The notes beneath the pieces were generated by a model that saw nothing but the letters and a program-made list of their open reading frames with translations, did not search any database and had not been told where the DNA came from. DNA of 64,000 bases, taken from positions 1 to 64,000 of IMG/VR virus record IMGVR_UViG_3300010885_020782, one strand, 5' to 3'. Both the position numbers and the translations under genes were made by a program. Origin of the DNA: a virus. Of the stretch, positions 29,749 through 38,525 are shown in pieces (positions within the stretch are counted from its first letter, which is position 1; every line of letters starts with the position of its first letter).

Positions 29749-30168
29749 TTATACCAACTTTTCCAAGTTTTCTGGTTTAAAGTGAATTCCATCTAGCACT
29801 GGAGTCTTGCCATCATCTGTCTTAACAATGACATCTCCATAACGAACTCCGACAACTCGTCCTCTACGTCCGTTGTATGCCTTACCTTGCTCTCCGTCAA
29901 AAGCATTGCTACGGACTCGAACAGTGTCTGCTACTTTAATAAATCCTGCCTGAGCAACAATCCACGACTCGTTTGGGTTGTCCTCCACTATTGAGTGACC
30001 TAAAGCCAACTTACTAAAGATGTTGATAATGTCTTTAGCATTTTTATCTGTTGGCTGTTTTAGTTGTTCCCAAGTAGCAAGAAGTTTTAAAACCGAATCT
30101 CCAACAACCTTTTTAGTTTTATTCTCGGTGAGTTGACTTCTCACCCAATCATTATCTACTTCAGCCAT
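29749..30168 (-). CDS. Protein with C-terminal KOW/SH3-like domain
   Basis: A 139-residue protein. The N-terminal half is helical (DNDWVRSQLTENKTKKVVGDSVLKLLATW). The C-terminal half reads ADTVRVRSNAF...GRRGRVVGVRYGDVIVKTDDG, the pattern of a KOW/SH3-like barrel found in NusG and ribosomal proteins. It may bind nucleic acid or RNA polymerase, but the target is unknown. The ribosome site AGGAGACGAAC is strong. Confidence 0.65.
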   Translation of the reverse strand: MAEVDNDWVRSQLTENKTKKVVGDSVLKLLATWEQLKQPTDKNAKDIINIFSKLALGHSIVEDNPNESWIVAQAGFIKVADTVRVRSNAFDGEQGKAYNGRRGRVVGVRYGDVIVKTDDGKTPVLDGIHFKPENLEKLV

Positions 30169-30187
30169 GTTCGTCTCCTATATCTGC

Positions 30188-31213
30188 TTAGTTAGTAGCG
30201 TAGTCTTTTTCAAACAATGTTTCAACCACAGAATTTTTAAATGTTTCCCAGGTTGGAATATTGTTTTTATATGATTCTTTTTGAGTATTAGCGTGAACTA
30301 GTCGTTCTTCTTTAGACATCTCTTCAATAACAAAAGGAAGAACTCCCCACTCTGGTCCCATACCGACAGTAAGTCTCCAGTCAGTAACTACAGGAACACC
30401 AACAAACAATGCTTGAGCAAGGCTTGGTAGCCACCACGAAGCACCATCACGATACGTTGAAATAAGAGCACCAGTTGCATTATTTAGTTTTACTAGAATA
30501 TCTTGATTAGTTTCGGCTCTGCCGTCACGGTATTGCACAGTTTCTTGAGTCAAATGTTTTTTTGTTTTTTTAAACCAATCTGTCTTCGGGTCATCAATGC
30601 ACCAATATCCGCCCTCAGCAAGCCCTCTAGGGCCTCTTTCAATACTAAGAAGAGCAGAGTCTGGAACTAAAGCAAAGACATTGCTGGGGTCAATGTTCGG
30701 GATGTATTTAAAAATAGACTCTGGTTTTGTCCAAGGGTAGCCAGGAATTATTGTTTTAGGCCACATCTCTGTGTAAAGTTTTGAAAGACCAGCAAACACT
30801 TTTTCAAAGTTTTTTGGTTCAAGCGTGTCATTAAATTCTTTACGCTTTATATAAAAATCTTTTACAAGTTCTTTAGGGTTTTTATATACACCTCTAAGCC
30901 CATTCCATACTTTGTGTGGCTCAGGAGCATCAACAAAAATACATAAGTTACCTAGTTCGTAAGCAATGTTTACTACGGATAACGCACCGTAAAGCCTGTG
31001 AGATGTTAGTCCCATCGGGGAAGACATACCGACAAGCACCGCATCAAATTGAGATAAGTAGTCCTTATCCATTTTAATTGATGGGTCTGACCAAGTTACG
31101 TCACATCCAGATTGGGTTAGAGCAAGATAAACAATTCCAGCAAAAGAAGGAAGACTCTCGCTTGCAGTTTTAGAGGCTTGTGGAGATGTGCAGCCTGTCA
31201 TAAAAACTTTCAT
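30188..31213 (-). CDS. Putative GT-B-type glycosyltransferase
   Basis: The 341-residue protein starts KVFMTGCTSPQASKTASES and ends with ALISTYRDGASWWLPSLAQALFVGVPVVTDW, the pattern of a GT-B C-terminal sugar-nucleotide site (E/D-G-x-x-x-W-L-P..A-L..G.PVV). The middle is a Rossmann-like region (VLVGMSSPMGLT, LCIFVDAPEPHKVW). It is embedded in the early or replication cluster between the KOW protein and the ssDNA-binding protein, so DNA or nucleotide modification is possible. The assignment is moderate. Confidence 0.6.
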   Translation of the reverse strand: MKVFMTGCTSPQASKTASESLPSFAGIVYLALTQSGCDVTWSDPSIKMDKDYLSQFDAVLVGMSSPMGLTSHRLYGALSVVNIAYELGNLCIFVDAPEPHKVWNGLRGVYKNPKELVKDFYIKRKEFNDTLEPKNFEKVFAGLSKLYTEMWPKTIIPGYPWTKPESIFKYIPNIDPSNVFALVPDSALLSIERGPRGLAEGGYWCIDDPKTDWFKKTKKHLTQETVQYRDGRAETNQDILVKLNNATGALISTYRDGASWWLPSLAQALFVGVPVVTDWRLTVGMGPEWGVLPFVIEEMSKEERLVHANTQKESYKNNIPTWETFKNSVVETLFEKDYATN

Positions 31214-31279
31214 TAATCCTCTTTCCTAATTGCCAAGAACCACCCAACGATAAACGTTGGGCGGTTCCTAGCATCATTA

Positions 31280-31816
31280 TTAGAACGGTGCTGCTGGTGC
31301 TTGTGTGGCTGAAGCAGGCGCTGGCGCTGGCGCTGGAGCAGGTGCTGGCGCTGGCGCTGGAGCAGGTGCTGGAGCAGCAGCCATTGCTGGTGCTGCTGGT
31401 GCCTGACCAGAAACTACTGGATAGTAGTTCTTGATTTCGTTCTTCTTTGTGCCATTCCATGTGCGAGTTCCGACCTGTGCTCGGAAACGACGACCATTAA
31501 TGGCTTGCTCAATCTGAGCGTTTGACGGAGATTGCAAAAAGAAATCACGAGGGATTCCTAGTGCGTGCATCTTCTTAAAGAAGATACCCATTGCTGCATT
31601 GTTTTCAGGGGAAACCACTAAGTTATCCCAAACAAGGCGCTTATTGTGTGGCCCACCTTCGACCTGTGTTTTCACAGAGAACATAGTTTTTCCACTCTGT
31701 GTAACTTTTGCAGTTGCTTCAACTACAACGACGTCGTAATCGCCGTCTGGTAGTGGTTCATAACTGCTTGACTCACCAGCATCGCGGACCAAGTCCGCCC
31801 AATTTAGTGTACTCAT
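31280..31816 (-). CDS. DUF669-type single-strand DNA-binding protein
   Basis: A 178-residue protein with LPDGDYDVVVVEATAKVTQSGKTMFSVK and a central beta-rich domain, as in the DUF669 family of phage ssDNA-binding proteins. The C-terminal 45 residues are an Ala-Pro tail ending -APF. Bacterial SSB ends with an acidic tip and -PF; here the acidic residues are missing. It is encoded just after the Sak4-like ATPase (six bases), matching the usual SSB-recombinase pairing. Confidence 0.72.
   Translation of the reverse strand: MSTLNWADLVRDAGESSSYEPLPDGDYDVVVVEATAKVTQSGKTMFSVKTQVEGGPHNKRLVWDNLVVSPENNAAMGIFFKKMHALGIPRDFFLQSPSNAQIEQAINGRRFRAQVGTRTWNGTKKNEIKNYYPVVSGQAPAAPAMAAAPAPAPAPAPAPAPAPAPAPASATQAPAAPF
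31321..31380 (-). repeat. 24-bp repeat encoding the Ala-Pro tail
   Basis: The 24-bp unit ctggcgctggcgctggagcaggtg occurs twice exactly (31321-31344 and 31345-31368) and continues in degenerate form. It encodes the alternating Ala-Pro linker of the ssDNA-binding protein. Slippage would change linker length in frame. Confidence 0.88.
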
Positions 31817-31822
31817 GGCTTC

Positions 31823-32596
31823 CTATTCCTTAGTTGTTTTTTCTGTTGTCTGCTTCTCACCAAAAATAGTGTTAAGCATAACCTCGATGGAGAGTTTATC
31901 TTGTTCAACAATTGAACCAAGACGACCCTGAACACGTTCTCCTGCTTCGTATTCATTTGTTCGTTCAACATACATACGACGAACTTTGTATGGCCCCTGC
32001 ATTGGGTCTGGGTTTGGAACCGTCTCCACTGTCAGTGCGCCGAGAATGTCATAAAAATATGGAGCCTGAATTGCAAGTTGTCCCTGCAAATATGGCTTAT
32101 GACGACCATCTTGTGCTGTTCTAGACATTGCTGTAAGAACAACAGCCTCAAGAGGGTTTGTAGCGTGCATTGTTAAGTCACGCAAGTCGCGTAGAAGACC
32201 ACCCATGTGACGAAGTAACTCGCCCCACTGTTGCATCTTCATTTGTTCGTTACCTGCGATGCTGTCCATACACTTCACTTGTAGTTCAGAGATTGAGTCA
32301 ATAATCAAACTCTTGAAGTGATGGCGACCAAGTTGTAGCCATTGATAAGTCTTAATGACTGTGTCGTAATCACGAACTGTGACTACACAAGTATCCCAAG
32401 TTCCATCTGCAATAGGTGGTTCCTCCCGCAGTGGGTCCCAATACTTGACAACGATAGGGAGGAAGCGGTGTCCACCCTCAACGTCAAGCATGAGTCGTGG
32501 GTATGGTGCAGTTACAGCAAAGGAGGATTTACCAACCTTTGATTCCCCATAAACCATAACCGTCAAAGAGCGTTGAATTTCGCTCATATATGTCAC
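31823..32596 (-). CDS. Sak4-like RecA-fold ATPase
   Basis: The 257-residue ATPase has Walker A GESKVGKSSF (about residues 16-25), LMLDVEGGHRF, and Walker B FKSLIIDSISEL (about 94-105). Then LTAMSRTAQDGRHKP corresponds to the sensor/L1 region. Sak4-type proteins are single-strand annealing recombinases of phages. The start overlaps the stop of the RecB-like nuclease (ATGA). An internal ATG at 32587 is also possible. Confidence 0.83.
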   Translation of the reverse strand: MTYMSEIQRSLTVMVYGESKVGKSSFAVTAPYPRLMLDVEGGHRFLPIVVKYWDPLREEPPIADGTWDTCVVTVRDYDTVIKTYQWLQLGRHHFKSLIIDSISELQVKCMDSIAGNEQMKMQQWGELLRHMGGLLRDLRDLTMHATNPLEAVVLTAMSRTAQDGRHKPYLQGQLAIQAPYFYDILGALTVETVPNPDPMQGPYKVRRMYVERTNEYEAGERVQGRLGSIVEQDKLSIEVMLNTIFGEKQTTEKTTKE

Positions 32597-33522
32597 TCGC
32601 TTCCTTTTGTTTCGTTTGTTCCGTAATATGCATAAGGGTCTGTCTCCTCATACATTTCGCTAAGTGCTTGTTCAGCGGCGCTTCCGTCGTCAAACATTGG
32701 GCATATAGCGAAAAATTGGCACTTCCATTTGCAGTCACGACTTGCTTTTGGATAAGCAAGAAATGCGTGGTCTTCACCAGCATCTAGTCCTGTGCGAACT
32801 CTCATTAAATCTGCAATCGTTCCGTGGATTCTATTCCAGAAAGAACGCATAGTAAAGATGTTGTGTCTAATTTCTACTTGGTCATAGAACGGCGGCTTAG
32901 CAGCAGCAGTGCGACGAACCTTTTTTAGTAATGTAAAAATTCCGCCATCGCTGCGCTCTTTTTCATCAACCTTAGTTGATTCAAGAAGCATATAAGTCAT
33001 AACTTGCTCATTCATATGAGCCATATTAGAAAACTCTGCAAGAGAGCCTCCAACAGTCTTAAAGTCACGGAACATACGCACACCATCAGCCTTACGACGA
33101 ACACGCATATCTAACTTACCTTGAAGTTCTACTTCACCATTAAATAGTGGAGCAACAATTGTTTCTTCTGTTGAAATCATTTCCAGTTCTGCATCAATGC
33201 CTTCTTCTTCAACCCATTGTTCGTAGCCTTCCAGCATAATGCGACCAAGTTCGGCTTCAGTTTCTAGGTTTGCTACATCACGAAAATCTGCAAGAAGAAG
33301 TTGTTTGTCAGTCTCAACTAGGTCCGAGTGTGCCTTGAGTAGCGGAATACCTTTTGCATAGTGGTCATCAAGTGCTTGGTGGATACGACTACCAAGTGCC
33401 AGTGCGCCAGTCATATCTTGTTGCTTAGGCTTTAGACGGCGATAGTAAGTAAGCCACCAGCGACGGCGACAATCTTTAAATGTTTGTAGTTCTGAGTTTG
33501 AAAGTCTTACGATTCCACTCAT
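32593..33522 (-). CDS. RecB/Cas4-like PD-(D/E)XK nuclease
   Basis: The 309-residue nuclease starts LSNSELQTFKDCRRRWW, a RecB-family signature, with GSRIHQALDDHY (catalytic H), GKLDMRVRRKADG and FRDFKTVGG (D and K of the active site). Cysteines at the N-terminus and the C-terminal KWKCQFFAIC could hold a 4Fe-4S cluster, as in Cas4 and AddB. It overlaps both neighbours by ATGA. It probably resects DNA for recombination with the Sak4-like and SSB proteins. Confidence 0.87.
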   Translation of the reverse strand: MSGIVRLSNSELQTFKDCRRRWWLTYYRRLKPKQQDMTGALALGSRIHQALDDHYAKGIPLLKAHSDLVETDKQLLLADFRDVANLETEAELGRIMLEGYEQWVEEEGIDAELEMISTEETIVAPLFNGEVELQGKLDMRVRRKADGVRMFRDFKTVGGSLAEFSNMAHMNEQVMTYMLLESTKVDEKERSDGGIFTLLKKVRRTAAAKPPFYDQVEIRHNIFTMRSFWNRIHGTIADLMRVRTGLDAGEDHAFLAYPKASRDCKWKCQFFAICPMFDDGSAAEQALSEMYEETDPYAYYGTNETKGSE

Positions 33523-35321
33523 AGTTTCCCTGCCTTATCGTCTTGTAGAAGTTTGAGCAGTTGGTTTTTATCTCTAACAATTTGCTCAAAGTTGTCGGCT
33601 TTAGTTTCAAGAACTTGAATAACTCGCTCCTCGATAGTTCCGTCTGTAACGTAGTCAGTAATAACAATTGAGTCGTGTATCTCACTACCAATACGATGGA
33701 CTCTATCAAGAACTTGTTTGTAATCAACAAGAGACCAAGGTCGTTGAAGCATAATCAATCTACGAGCAGCAGTCAAGGTAATACCAACGCCACCTGCCTG
33801 TGCCGTAAAAAGAATCCATTTAATCTTTCCTGCTTGGAAGTCATCAACTGCTTGCTGACGCTCATCTTCATCTTGGTCACCAGTAATTAGTCCGTGAGCA
33901 ATTTTCTTCTTTGTAAGTTCTGCACTAAGAAGATTAATAAGTTGCTTAGATACAGCCGAAACAGCAACAGAATCGTCTCCAAAGTCTCCATTGTCAATGT
34001 CATCCATAAGAGCATCAATCTTGCAAGAAGGAGCATTTAGGATAGTTTTCTGCTCTCCAGTAGTCTCATCAACTTCTAAAGTAGCGTATGAACTAGCAAA
34101 CTGCAACAATCTAATTGTTTGTGTGAGAACGCTAGGTGCAGTAACAACATCGCCATCATCACCAAGTTCAGCAATCATTAAGTCACGCATCTGCTCATAT
34201 GCCTTCTTTTGTTTTGTAGACATCTCAACATCTCTGCGTTCAGTAAGAACTGGTGGCAGATGTGGAAGCACAACTTTTTTTAACATACGACGCATATAAG
34301 GATTGACGCTCTTATAGAACTCATCCTGCATATGTGCTTTAACTCCAAGAACCATCATTCCGCCAAAGGCGTTGAGCATCGTGTCAACCATACGGTCAAT
34401 CCACTTTGTTTTTGAAGGCCAGTCTTTAGGAGATAGCCAGTGAAGAATTGCCCACAAGTCAACAACATTGTTAGCAATAGGTGTTCCAGTAAGTGCAAAA
34501 CGAATATCTGCATCTCCTGTAGCAGCCCAAAGAGCACGGCTCTGCTTTGACTTAGGGTCTTTAGAGCGGTGAATCTCATCAGCAATTACAGCCTTGAAAT
34601 CAATCGCATTAAGTTCTCGTAGGTGAACTTCACAACGAGCCTCGGTTGTCTTTTCATCTTGACCGCCACAAGCCTTGCAACGAGTTAAAGCAATAGAGCC
34701 ATAGCCTGATAGTCGTGAATGTGAGCGAAGCGATTCCCAGTTAATAATAAATATTTGTGCTGGTTCTTCAAATTGGTTTTTGCGTTGAACCGCTGACCCT
34801 TTGATAACTTGTGTTATTACCCCTGGCCACCAGATATTAAACTCACGAGCCCAGTTCTTCTTGAGGGTATTAGGGCAGACAATCAAAATAGGAAAAACAT
34901 CTTCACCCTTATCGTGCAACTCTTTAAGAGCACGAATGGCTTGAGCGGTCTTTCCAAGCCCTGGTTCATCGGCTAAGAGTGCTCGTCTGGCTGTGCTGAG
35001 AAAGGCTACTCCAGCCCTTTGGTGAGGGAATAGAACAGGGTCACCTTCATACGACTCTAACTCTCTAAGGGCGTTAGAAGGGTTTATACGGGTTTCTAGA
35101 AGGCTTCCAGCCCAAGTTGCTAAAGATGGCTGAATCTCTAAATCATTGCGAAATGTAGAGCGTAAAGCGAGACAGGTAGTCCAACTTAAAGGAGCACGCC
35201 AAATCTGTTCTTTAGGGCTCCAAGAGGCCCCTGGGAGGCTCTTACAGAGTTCTTTATAACGCCAGTCAGCGTTTATGACGATATGTTCTCCAGCGGAGTC
35301 AATATCTACTGAAACTGTCAT
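33519..35321 (-). CDS. SNF2-type DNA helicase/translocase
   Basis: The 600-residue superfamily 2 enzyme has FPHQRAGVAFL (Q motif), ADEPGLGKT (motif I), VIADEIHRSKD (motif II), ALTGTPIANN (III), and in the second RecA lobe ILFTAQAGGVGITLTAARR (V) and RPWSLVDYKQVLDRVHRIG (VI). A 90-residue N-terminal HARP-like region precedes it. The ATG at 35321 is chosen over 35339 because TTAGGAG lies just upstream of it. It probably remodels forks or joints in recombination-dependent replication. Confidence 0.9.
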   Translation of the reverse strand: MTVSVDIDSAGEHIVINADWRYKELCKSLPGASWSPKEQIWRAPLSWTTCLALRSTFRNDLEIQPSLATWAGSLLETRINPSNALRELESYEGDPVLFPHQRAGVAFLSTARRALLADEPGLGKTAQAIRALKELHDKGEDVFPILIVCPNTLKKNWAREFNIWWPGVITQVIKGSAVQRKNQFEEPAQIFIINWESLRSHSRLSGYGSIALTRCKACGGQDEKTTEARCEVHLRELNAIDFKAVIADEIHRSKDPKSKQSRALWAATGDADIRFALTGTPIANNVVDLWAILHWLSPKDWPSKTKWIDRMVDTMLNAFGGMMVLGVKAHMQDEFYKSVNPYMRRMLKKVVLPHLPPVLTERRDVEMSTKQKKAYEQMRDLMIAELGDDGDVVTAPSVLTQTIRLLQFASSYATLEVDETTGEQKTILNAPSCKIDALMDDIDNGDFGDDSVAVSAVSKQLINLLSAELTKKKIAHGLITGDQDEDERQQAVDDFQAGKIKWILFTAQAGGVGITLTAARRLIMLQRPWSLVDYKQVLDRVHRIGSEIHDSIVITDYVTDGTIEERVIQVLETKADNFEQIVRDKNQLLKLLQDDKAGKL

Positions 35322-35339
35322 TTTTACTCCTAATGTCAT

Positions 35340-35394
35340 TAAGTATATATACTAGCAGAAATATTTAAGTTTTTTGTTTTTTCTTGCTAGTAAC
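35340..35394 (-). promoter_or_regulatory. Inverted repeat and AT-rich promoter candidate
   Basis: The 55-bp gap between the RuvC-like gene and the SNF2 gene contains a perfect 8-bp inverted repeat, TACTAGCA (35350-35357) against TGCTAGTA (35385-35392), with a 27-base A/T-rich spacer. On the minus strand it is followed by TATATATACT. This could be a terminator-like stem, an operator, or an internal promoter (TATATA) for the helicase-nuclease-recombinase genes. Confidence 0.4.
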
Positions 35395-35877
35395 CTACTC
35401 TAGCAGAACTCTTGGCTTCCAACCTAACTTAGTCAGTTTTAAAAGGGCGTGTCGGATGGCATCTAGAGCATGACCTTCTCCGCCCCTATGCCAAGTTCCT
35501 ACCTTACGAAGTGCTTCGTTTGGGAAAAGTGCTTTGGCATCGGCAGGAGTCTGAAAACTAATGTCTTCTGGAACATATCCGTTAATGCGACATAGGTGTT
35601 TAAGAACCCCTATCTGCTCTAGTGAGTAGGGCGCTTGAGAGTTACGAACAGTTTGGGCATTGATAGTAAATCGCTCGCAAGAGATAGCAAACTTTTCATA
35701 TTGTCTCCAAGCAGTAAGACAAGTTGTTACGTTGTCAGCAAACTGTTCTGGCTGAGCCTCAAAAGAAAGTTCTAACTTTGGCAAATCTTCTTGATTACCA
35801 GACCAAGAGATAAGAGCAACACCACTGGCTTTTCCAGGGTCTACAGCAAGAACAGTTATCAATATTTGTCGCCCCAA
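35395..35877 (-). CDS. RuvC-like Holliday junction resolvase
   Basis: The 160-residue RNase H-fold nuclease has TVLAVDPGKASGVAL (D13), the middle acidic residue in FAISCERFTI, and the C-terminal GEGHALDAIRHAL (H and D). That is the RuvC active-site layout. It resolves branched DNA before packaging. The first 19 bases overlap the polymerase gene. The size is close to typical RuvC. Confidence 0.85.
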   Translation of the reverse strand: MGRQILITVLAVDPGKASGVALISWSGNQEDLPKLELSFEAQPEQFADNVTTCLTAWRQYEKFAISCERFTINAQTVRNSQAPYSLEQIGVLKHLCRINGYVPEDISFQTPADAKALFPNEALRKVGTWHRGGEGHALDAIRHALLKLTKLGWKPRVLLE

Positions 35878-37679
35878 GTCTCTAGTGGCCCATCAATTCC
35901 CGCAGTAAGTGGAACATCCCAGCCGTCAGTCGTTGTCATACATTCTTGCACGATGCGTTTAATTTCTTCTGCTTGGTCACGAGGTGCTTGTAGAACAATT
36001 TCATCGTGAACAGGAACAATAAGATTTTCAGTAAGGTCTGCTTGGTCTAACTTAATCAGGTTACTCTTAAAAACTTCTGCTGCTCCACCCTGAATTAAGT
36101 AGTTAATAAGTGTGTAGACACGGTTCTCGTCGCAAGGAATCTTACGACCAGTCCATGTGTGAATGTAGCCTTGACCCTCATCGCGTTCACGACGAGCACC
36201 AATGTTTTCAATTTCTTTCTGGAACTTAATCATTCCTGGATATCGCTGGTCAAAAGCATCAGATACAGCCTTCATCTGAGACTCTGCAACGCCAGCAGTA
36301 AGTGCTTGCTTGGCAACACCAGCCCCGTAAAGACGACCATAGACCATTCCCTTGATAAGAGTTCTGCGCTTATCAGAGCGAGTCATATCAGGTTCTTGGT
36401 AAACCTCACGACCAATTTCAGTAAACGGGTCAGAGCCAGTTGCATCAGCACGGTTGAATAGCGTGATGAGATTCGGGTCCTTAGATAGAGATGCAAACAT
36501 ACGAAACTCAACTTGGTCTAAGTCCGAGGTGATAATGACGTGGTCTTTATCTTTAGGGATAAATGCACGACGCACTGTGTCATCACCCTTTGGCAAAGTT
36601 TGTAGCGCAGGGTCGGTAATAGACATACGAGAAGTTCTAGCACCAAGAGTCTTCACTGACGGGTGAAGGATGCCGTCAACATTTTTGTTGAGGAAGTTGA
36701 GGAAGTATGTGTTAGCCAACTTATCTGCTTTACGTTGCTTTAGAACAGTCTCAGCAAGGTTTTTAACTTCTTCATTGCCAGTAATTGTGAGCATTTTAAG
36801 TTGGTCTTTAGATGCAGACTTTTGACCAGATGGAGTTGTCTCGGTAATTTCTGCACCAAGATTTTCTAATAAACGAACTAGTTGAAGATTGCTAGTAATG
36901 CTTGTTCCGTTATAGGTCTTTGCAGCCCACTCTTTAACCTGCTCTGTGTAGGTAAGAAGTTCTTCATACTTCTTTTTTGAGTATTCAAGGTCAACACGAG
37001 CGCCATTGATTTCCATACGAGTAACAATTTTTCTAGCAGCCATTTCAATCTCATACGCCTTGTGATAAGACTTACCAGGACCACACTTCTCGTAAAACTT
37101 TTCCCAGAGGCGCATTGTAAGAATTGTGTCGAGTGCGCCATAAGACCAGTAAGGTTCAAAGTTAGTTGGAACAGTTCCCCAAGTCCAACCATTTTTAGTT
37201 AAGTCAATATCAAGTTTGTCTTGTAGATACGCTGCTTGTGGGTCAATCAAAAGTGCAGAAAGGGGCTTCAAGCCACCAGGTCCTAGCGGGTCAATGAGGT
37301 GCGCCATAATCATTGTGTCATGTGCACGTTGCCAAGGCATTTCCCAACGGGACTTAACTGCAAACCATCGTGCTTCAAATGCAATGTTATGGCAAACAAG
37401 TGGTCCATCAAATTTATTCATTGCTTCATAAAAAACACCGCTCCACTCTTCCCAAGGAATAGACCAGCCGTGCATACCATCACCAACTTGAACAAGACGT
37501 AAATCGCCATGCCAAGGAGATAAAGCGTGGTCACGAGGCATTCCAGGACGTTCGCCAGTTTCTGTATCTATAGCAATTGCATTGTGTGGGCGACGCTCGC
37601 TAAGCCAAGAAATAAATTGATTGGCTTTTTCTACAGAGTCAACAAGAGTTACTTCAATACCTGAAAGACCTTCATTCAT
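35859..37679 (-). CDS. polA: Family A DNA polymerase
   Basis: The 606-residue replicative polymerase has an N-terminal 3'-5' exonuclease (DTET 38-41, CHNIAFE 96-102, YGALD 180-184) and a polymerase domain. Motif A is DLDQVEFR (386-393), motif B KGMVYGRLYG (443-452) and motif C VPVHDE (555-560). The motif B residue that decides dNTP selectivity is Tyr, as in T7 polymerase, not Phe as in E. coli Pol I. There is no 5'-3' exonuclease domain. It overlaps the glycosyltransferase gene upstream by 8 bases. Confidence 0.95.
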   Translation of the reverse strand: MNEGLSGIEVTLVDSVEKANQFISWLSERRPHNAIAIDTETGERPGMPRDHALSPWHGDLRLVQVGDGMHGWSIPWEEWSGVFYEAMNKFDGPLVCHNIAFEARWFAVKSRWEMPWQRAHDTMIMAHLIDPLGPGGLKPLSALLIDPQAAYLQDKLDIDLTKNGWTWGTVPTNFEPYWSYGALDTILTMRLWEKFYEKCGPGKSYHKAYEIEMAARKIVTRMEINGARVDLEYSKKKYEELLTYTEQVKEWAAKTYNGTSITSNLQLVRLLENLGAEITETTPSGQKSASKDQLKMLTITGNEEVKNLAETVLKQRKADKLANTYFLNFLNKNVDGILHPSVKTLGARTSRMSITDPALQTLPKGDDTVRRAFIPKDKDHVIITSDLDQVEFRMFASLSKDPNLITLFNRADATGSDPFTEIGREVYQEPDMTRSDKRRTLIKGMVYGRLYGAGVAKQALTAGVAESQMKAVSDAFDQRYPGMIKFQKEIENIGARRERDEGQGYIHTWTGRKIPCDENRVYTLINYLIQGGAAEVFKSNLIKLDQADLTENLIVPVHDEIVLQAPRDQAEEIKRIVQECMTTTDGWDVPLTAGIDGPLETWGDKY

Positions 37680-38505
37680 CTACAGGCTCCTCTTTATTTT
37701 TTTCTAATGTGGCAGTGTCCAAGGCTAGAGGACCACCATTAAATCTATAGTATCCAGTATGAATTAGGGATACGGTAGGGTCTATCCATGTAAATTCTCC
37801 TAGGTGCAACCATCTTCTAGTAAAGAAGTAGTCCTCGCTTAAATACTCCCTAGTTTGTTCTTCAATAGCAGTATCAAAAAATAAATGAACTTTTTTATCT
37901 TTATACAAAAACCAATCGTTATCATAATATTTTTGCATTTTTTCAAAAACTTCTCTTTTAATAAGAACAAAGCCAGTGCCAAGTCCAGTCACTTCTAAAA
38001 GCCCATTGTCTAATTCAATTTTTCCTCCAAGTGTGACTGATTTTTCAACACTATACTGAGGAATATTTACAACATAACTAGAAGAAGAATACATAAGCCC
38101 TTCAACAGAGTCTATTGAATCTTTATTCTTTAAAATAGTCTCCCAATTAATTTGCTTAATTGGATATGCTCCACCGACAATTTCTTTTTTTCTAAGAATA
38201 AGTTTAATAATATCTATAGGCTCAAAAGATATGTCAGCATCAATAAACATTAAATGAGTGCCATCAGTTTCTTTTAAAAAATGGTCAGCAAGTAAGTTTC
38301 TGGCCCTTGTTATTAAACTTTCATTAGAAAGTTGTTGAATACTAACTTGTAACCTAAGAGATGCTGCTAAATTTATAAATTTAAATATTGACATTGCATA
38401 GTCAGAACCGCACATTCCGCCATAACAAGGAGTTGCTATATGTAATTTTACCTTTTGTAGGTAATCTAAATCTTCTTGTGTAATTTCAAAAGTGTCGTTT
38501 GTCAT
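37672..38505 (-). CDS. Glycosyltransferase-like protein (GT-A)
   Basis: A 277-residue protein with HIATPCYGGMCGSDYAMS, the phage/cyanophage GT signature NESLITRARNLLADHFL (about residues 60-76) and the metal motif HLMFIDADISFEP (about 83-95), then GTGFVLIKREVFEKM and EDYFFTRRW. These match GT-A-fold proteins of cyanophage-like viruses. It is translationally coupled to the DNA polymerase, suggesting a role in DNA or nucleotide modification, but an envelope or capsid glycan is equally possible. Confidence 0.75.
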   Translation of the reverse strand: MTNDTFEITQEDLDYLQKVKLHIATPCYGGMCGSDYAMSIFKFINLAASLRLQVSIQQLSNESLITRARNLLADHFLKETDGTHLMFIDADISFEPIDIIKLILRKKEIVGGAYPIKQINWETILKNKDSIDSVEGLMYSSSSYVVNIPQYSVEKSVTLGGKIELDNGLLEVTGLGTGFVLIKREVFEKMQKYYDNDWFLYKDKKVHLFFDTAIEEQTREYLSEDYFFTRRWLHLGEFTWIDPTVSLIHTGYYRFNGGPLALDTATLEKNKEEPVDE

Positions 38506-38525
38506 TTATTTTCCTTCTATTGGTT

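Noticed and set aside
31321-31380. Possible repeat-based regulatory element
   Set aside because: The 24-bp units are in frame and encode the Ala-Pro tail; nothing suggests a separate function.
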